The translations under genes were made by a program, and so were the position numbers. DNA of 64,000 bases from Parietaria judaica. Its lineage: Eukaryota; Streptophyta; Magnoliopsida; Rosales; Urticaceae. Below, piece after piece: positions 61,170-64,000 of this stretch. The stretch covers positions 8,277,501 through 8,341,500 of the forward strand of contig OX940870.1 in assembly GCA_954871525.1 (NCBI GenBank). Reading direction: 5' to 3'. The notes beneath the pieces were generated by a model, which was given only the letters and a program-made list of their open reading frames with translations, searched no databases and was not told the DNA's origin. Every line of letters begins with the position of its first letter. Positions within the stretch are counted from its first letter, which is position 1.

Positions 61170-62859
61170 GTATGATGGGAATATTATAATAGCTGGGTTT
61201 GGAAGGTATCGGCGGTGGTCATGTGAAGAGAAGAAGTGGGGTTGGTTTCACTTATTCTGCAATCTAGAAATTAGAATAGAATCTTCTTGCCTCTTCAATG
61301 TGATGAAGGTGCTTCTATATATATGATATATGTATATGTATATATGTATCTGTGTGTGTTTTAGGGTTTCTTTGGGTAGTGAAGGTGGTGGGCTCGTTAG
61401 GATCTGTCTCGGTTGCTGACAACTTGTGATAGAAACCAGCCTTTGTCTTTCTAGATATCAATACTATTTGTGGACCCGTTAGTTTGATCTCTCTTTTCTC
61501 TAAAACTATGTGTATTTATGTCATATTTTTCAAGCACATATAGAGGGAAATATAAACGTACAATTAATTTTATATTTTCAGTGTAAATTTTTGGCATAAA
61601 TATCCAATGTTAGGTCAATTAATTATGGTGGCATGAATGAGTTCAGCGGTTTGATTTTCCGGTGGCATTAGTACTCAATATCACTAAAAGAGGGTTGACA
61701 AGAATTCCATACGTCCAATATTTTTAACGGAGGTTAGTTAAATAGATCATTTCGTGTCCATTTGATGGTCTATACTCAATGCTACACGGTCCGACAAATT
61801 TCTCGTGAACCCTTTTTAAATAGCATTGGATACTATTGCTGCCAGAAAAAATTATTTGACCCGTAGAAGAAGTGATCTGGATTAATGAGATTTAAAGAGA
61901 TTCTCGTCTTCTCTGTCTACTATCAAGCGAAACTACAGCCAAGAGAACGGCATAATCAGAGGGGAAAGAAGACCCTGTTGAAATTGACTCTAGTCCGCCT
62001 TTGTGAAATGACTTGAGAGGTGTATTATAAGTGGGAGCCGTTTCAATAAAAGTGAAATACCACTACTTTTAACGTTATTTTACTTATTTCAGAATGAGAA
62101 GCGGGCCCTGTTTTTGAACCCAAGGTACGCTTCGGTTTAAATACTTTTGCTGTAACATCTCTACGTACGTTTATGTGAACAATAACTAATAACATGATAT
62201 AATTTATCCATCATCATGTTACCACTAGTTTTATTCATTTTACAAGTCATATTAAGATATTATGTGATGATGCTTGGCTTCTCATTATCCACGAGATTGG
62301 CCCCATTTGCATTATCATGGAGCTCTAAATTTCATTGTGGATCTCATAATAATGGGGTTCTTCTTCTCATCATCATCACCTAATTATCACTTGCCGTAAT
62401 CTATACACCTATTTAGTTCCTAATCTCTTCACATTTCGATTCAATTTATATTTTTTGTAAAATAGTAATAGTCCTCATATAATTCCCATTTCCAAAATTA
62501 ATTTTTTTTTAAAATCTACGTGTCAGATCAACGTTCGAGTCAATTATTTAGCATTAAAGATTTGCTATATAAATTCATAATAAGTAATCTAACAAGTAGT
62601 TATACTTCAACTGTGGTGAAGTTTATTTGTTTTATTTAAATCATAGTACAAAGTCTGTTAAGTAGCTAGCTAGTATATAGTTATTTAAGGGAACAACAAT
62701 TAGAAAACTAATTTATTATCTTATACCTAACTTTATGAAGTGTTTTGAAAAAAAAAAAAAACTTTATGAAGTGTTGTGATTTTACTTTGCGCTCACTCAT
62801 CTTAAATTTTTTTTAAGACCGAGATTTTTTTAGCTTTTGCTAACTCTAATACCATGTTG
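61169..62859. other. Intergenic; an imperfect foldback at 61220-61302
   Basis: CATGTGAAGAGAAGAAG and CTTCTTGCCTCTTCAATGTG can pair with small bulges, closing a large asymmetric loop. No known miRNA matches. Otherwise no gene was seen. Confidence 0.4.
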
Positions 62860-63370
62860 ATATAAACGGGTCTGGGTCTACCATAAATAGATCTGGGTCC
62901 AATTGTGTCGAACACGATTAGCACGATTAAATAACGGGTAAATAAAACGATGGGAACCAATTAGACACGATTAAAGAGCGAAAAGTTACATTTTATGTAT
63001 TTTATATATCTTATTAAGTGTTTTAATACTTATTATATATGAAATTTATATTTTTATTTGATTAATTATGCCTTACAATTGATGAACATAAAAATTTGTT
63101 AGTAAAATTATAAAATCTTTGATAATATAGTTAAATAAATTAAGTAAATGAGTAAAAAATGAATTAATTTATAAATTATAAAGACATGAATCTATTGATT
63201 GGGTTAACCGGGTAGACATGATAAATACGTTATTTAAATGGAGTGGGTCTGAGTTTCGTCTTCTAACACGATTAAAAAATAGGGCGGGTCTGGGTCTAGA
63301 TAAATTAAGTAAAAAACGATTAAGACACGGCACGAACACGACACGAAACCCGAATCGCCACAGCTAACGA
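62860..63370. repeat. Decayed non-autonomous repeat with CACGATTA / ACACGACACG words
   Basis: GGGTCTGGGTCTA occurs at both sides (about 62868 and 63284), along with repeated CACGATTA and CGGCACGAACACGACACG near the right end. Such word content marks a common class of plant repeats. TIR and TSD were not resolved. Confidence 0.45.
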
Positions 63371-64000
63371 GAATACTCTCCAAAAATTAGTAAAAAAAAA
63401 AAAAAAATCTTCTTCCTCAAGGTGGTTAATTAATTAAAAAGCTCCTTTTATGTCGAAGAGGTTGTTTATTGCACCTATTTTCCATTAAAATAAAAGAAAA
63501 GAAGTAAATATCAAGATGGTTGGGTAAAGCCGGCCATAGAAGAAGAAATGTTCCAGAAATGTAGATGTAAGTTGTAAGGTGATGAGGGAATAGAGATAAG
63601 TGAAAAACATATAACAATCACGAGAATGCCGATTCTCTCTATATTAATGTAAAAAAAAAAAAAAAAAAAAAAGGACTACTGTCTCCATGTCAGCCGCTGC
63701 AACACTGCAGAACAATACAGAGACACACACACTCAGAAAAAAGGGTATATGTGAACATGGAATATTACAGGCAAAATTTAAAGAATACAAAGCACACATT
63801 TTTTTTTTTTTTTTTTCATAAGCTCGTCACTAGCTAGCTAGTAGAGATAAGCATCAAAAAAGAAAATATTATTCAAATATTTAATTATTTATTTTCGGGA
63901 GTCGATGAAGCTGACACTTAACATCATTACTCTTGCTATTTATATATATGGATGGGATATTTTGGAAAATAATCTGAATTCTGAACGGCTAGTAAAAATC
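63371..64000. other. Intergenic to window end, no gene seen
   Basis: Poly(A) runs at 63393 and 63651, and a T run at 63800. No coding signal. Confidence 0.5.

Noticed and set aside
1..64000. CRISPR arrays, operons or other prokaryotic systems
   Set aside because: Gene structure and repeats are those of plant nuclear DNA. Tandem repeats seen have no spacer pattern.

Overview
This window looks like nuclear DNA from a eudicot plant. Its genes have plant-type GT-AG introns, and the protein families are plant-typical: a membrane-anchored receptor-like kinase, an SBT1-group subtilase, an LEA_2 protein of the type that begins MHAKTDSEVTSL, and a BOI-like RING ligase. The intergenic DNA is AT-rich and full of retrotransposon and MITE remains. 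I cannot name the species from sequence alone.

Four complete protein-coding genes are supported, all on the + strand: (1) 176-2369, a receptor-like Ser/Thr kinase (7 exons, 492 aa); (2) 9717-12131, a subtilisin-like protease of the SBT1.9 type (2 exons, 762 aa); (3) 41883-43046, a single-pass LEA_2-domain membrane protein (3 exons, 327 aa); (4) 45074-46870, a BOI/BRG-like E3 ubiquitin ligase (4 exons, 333 aa). They lie in two gene-bearing islands (0-12 kb and 41-47 kb) and show no obvious shared pathway.

The 12-41 kb stretch is a graveyard. It holds two direct copies of a block carrying a dead DREB2-type AP2/ERF gene (copy A about 19.4-24.4 kb, copy B about 27.1-29.7 kb), a partial dead MATE transporter (24.6-25.9 kb), two dead hAT transposases in opposite orientations (30.2-32.3 kb minus, 35.3-37.7 kb plus), and many non-autonomous or solo elements. 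Several have boundaries that can be read directly. A 2.76 kb LTR-like element splits DREB2 copy A (TSD ATTAC). A Tourist-type MITE sits in copy B, with copy A as the empty site (TSD TAA), and a second copy splits a hAT transposase relic (TSD TAT). A solo LTR at 33077-34343 has TSD GTGGT. Two solo LTRs of one family lie at 6228-7065 and 39749-40759.

From 47 kb to 64 kb I find no convincing protein-coding gene. The stretch is AT-rich and contains a hAT-type MITE with a perfect 8-bp TSD nested in a decayed Tourist element (52.0-53.3 kb), a related copy at 49.3-50.1 kb, LTR-like and Stowaway-like remnants, and simple repeats. Two 5'-truncated LINE insertions with 15-16 bp exact TSDs (7790-8279 and 43581-43723) suggest LINE activity that is not very old.
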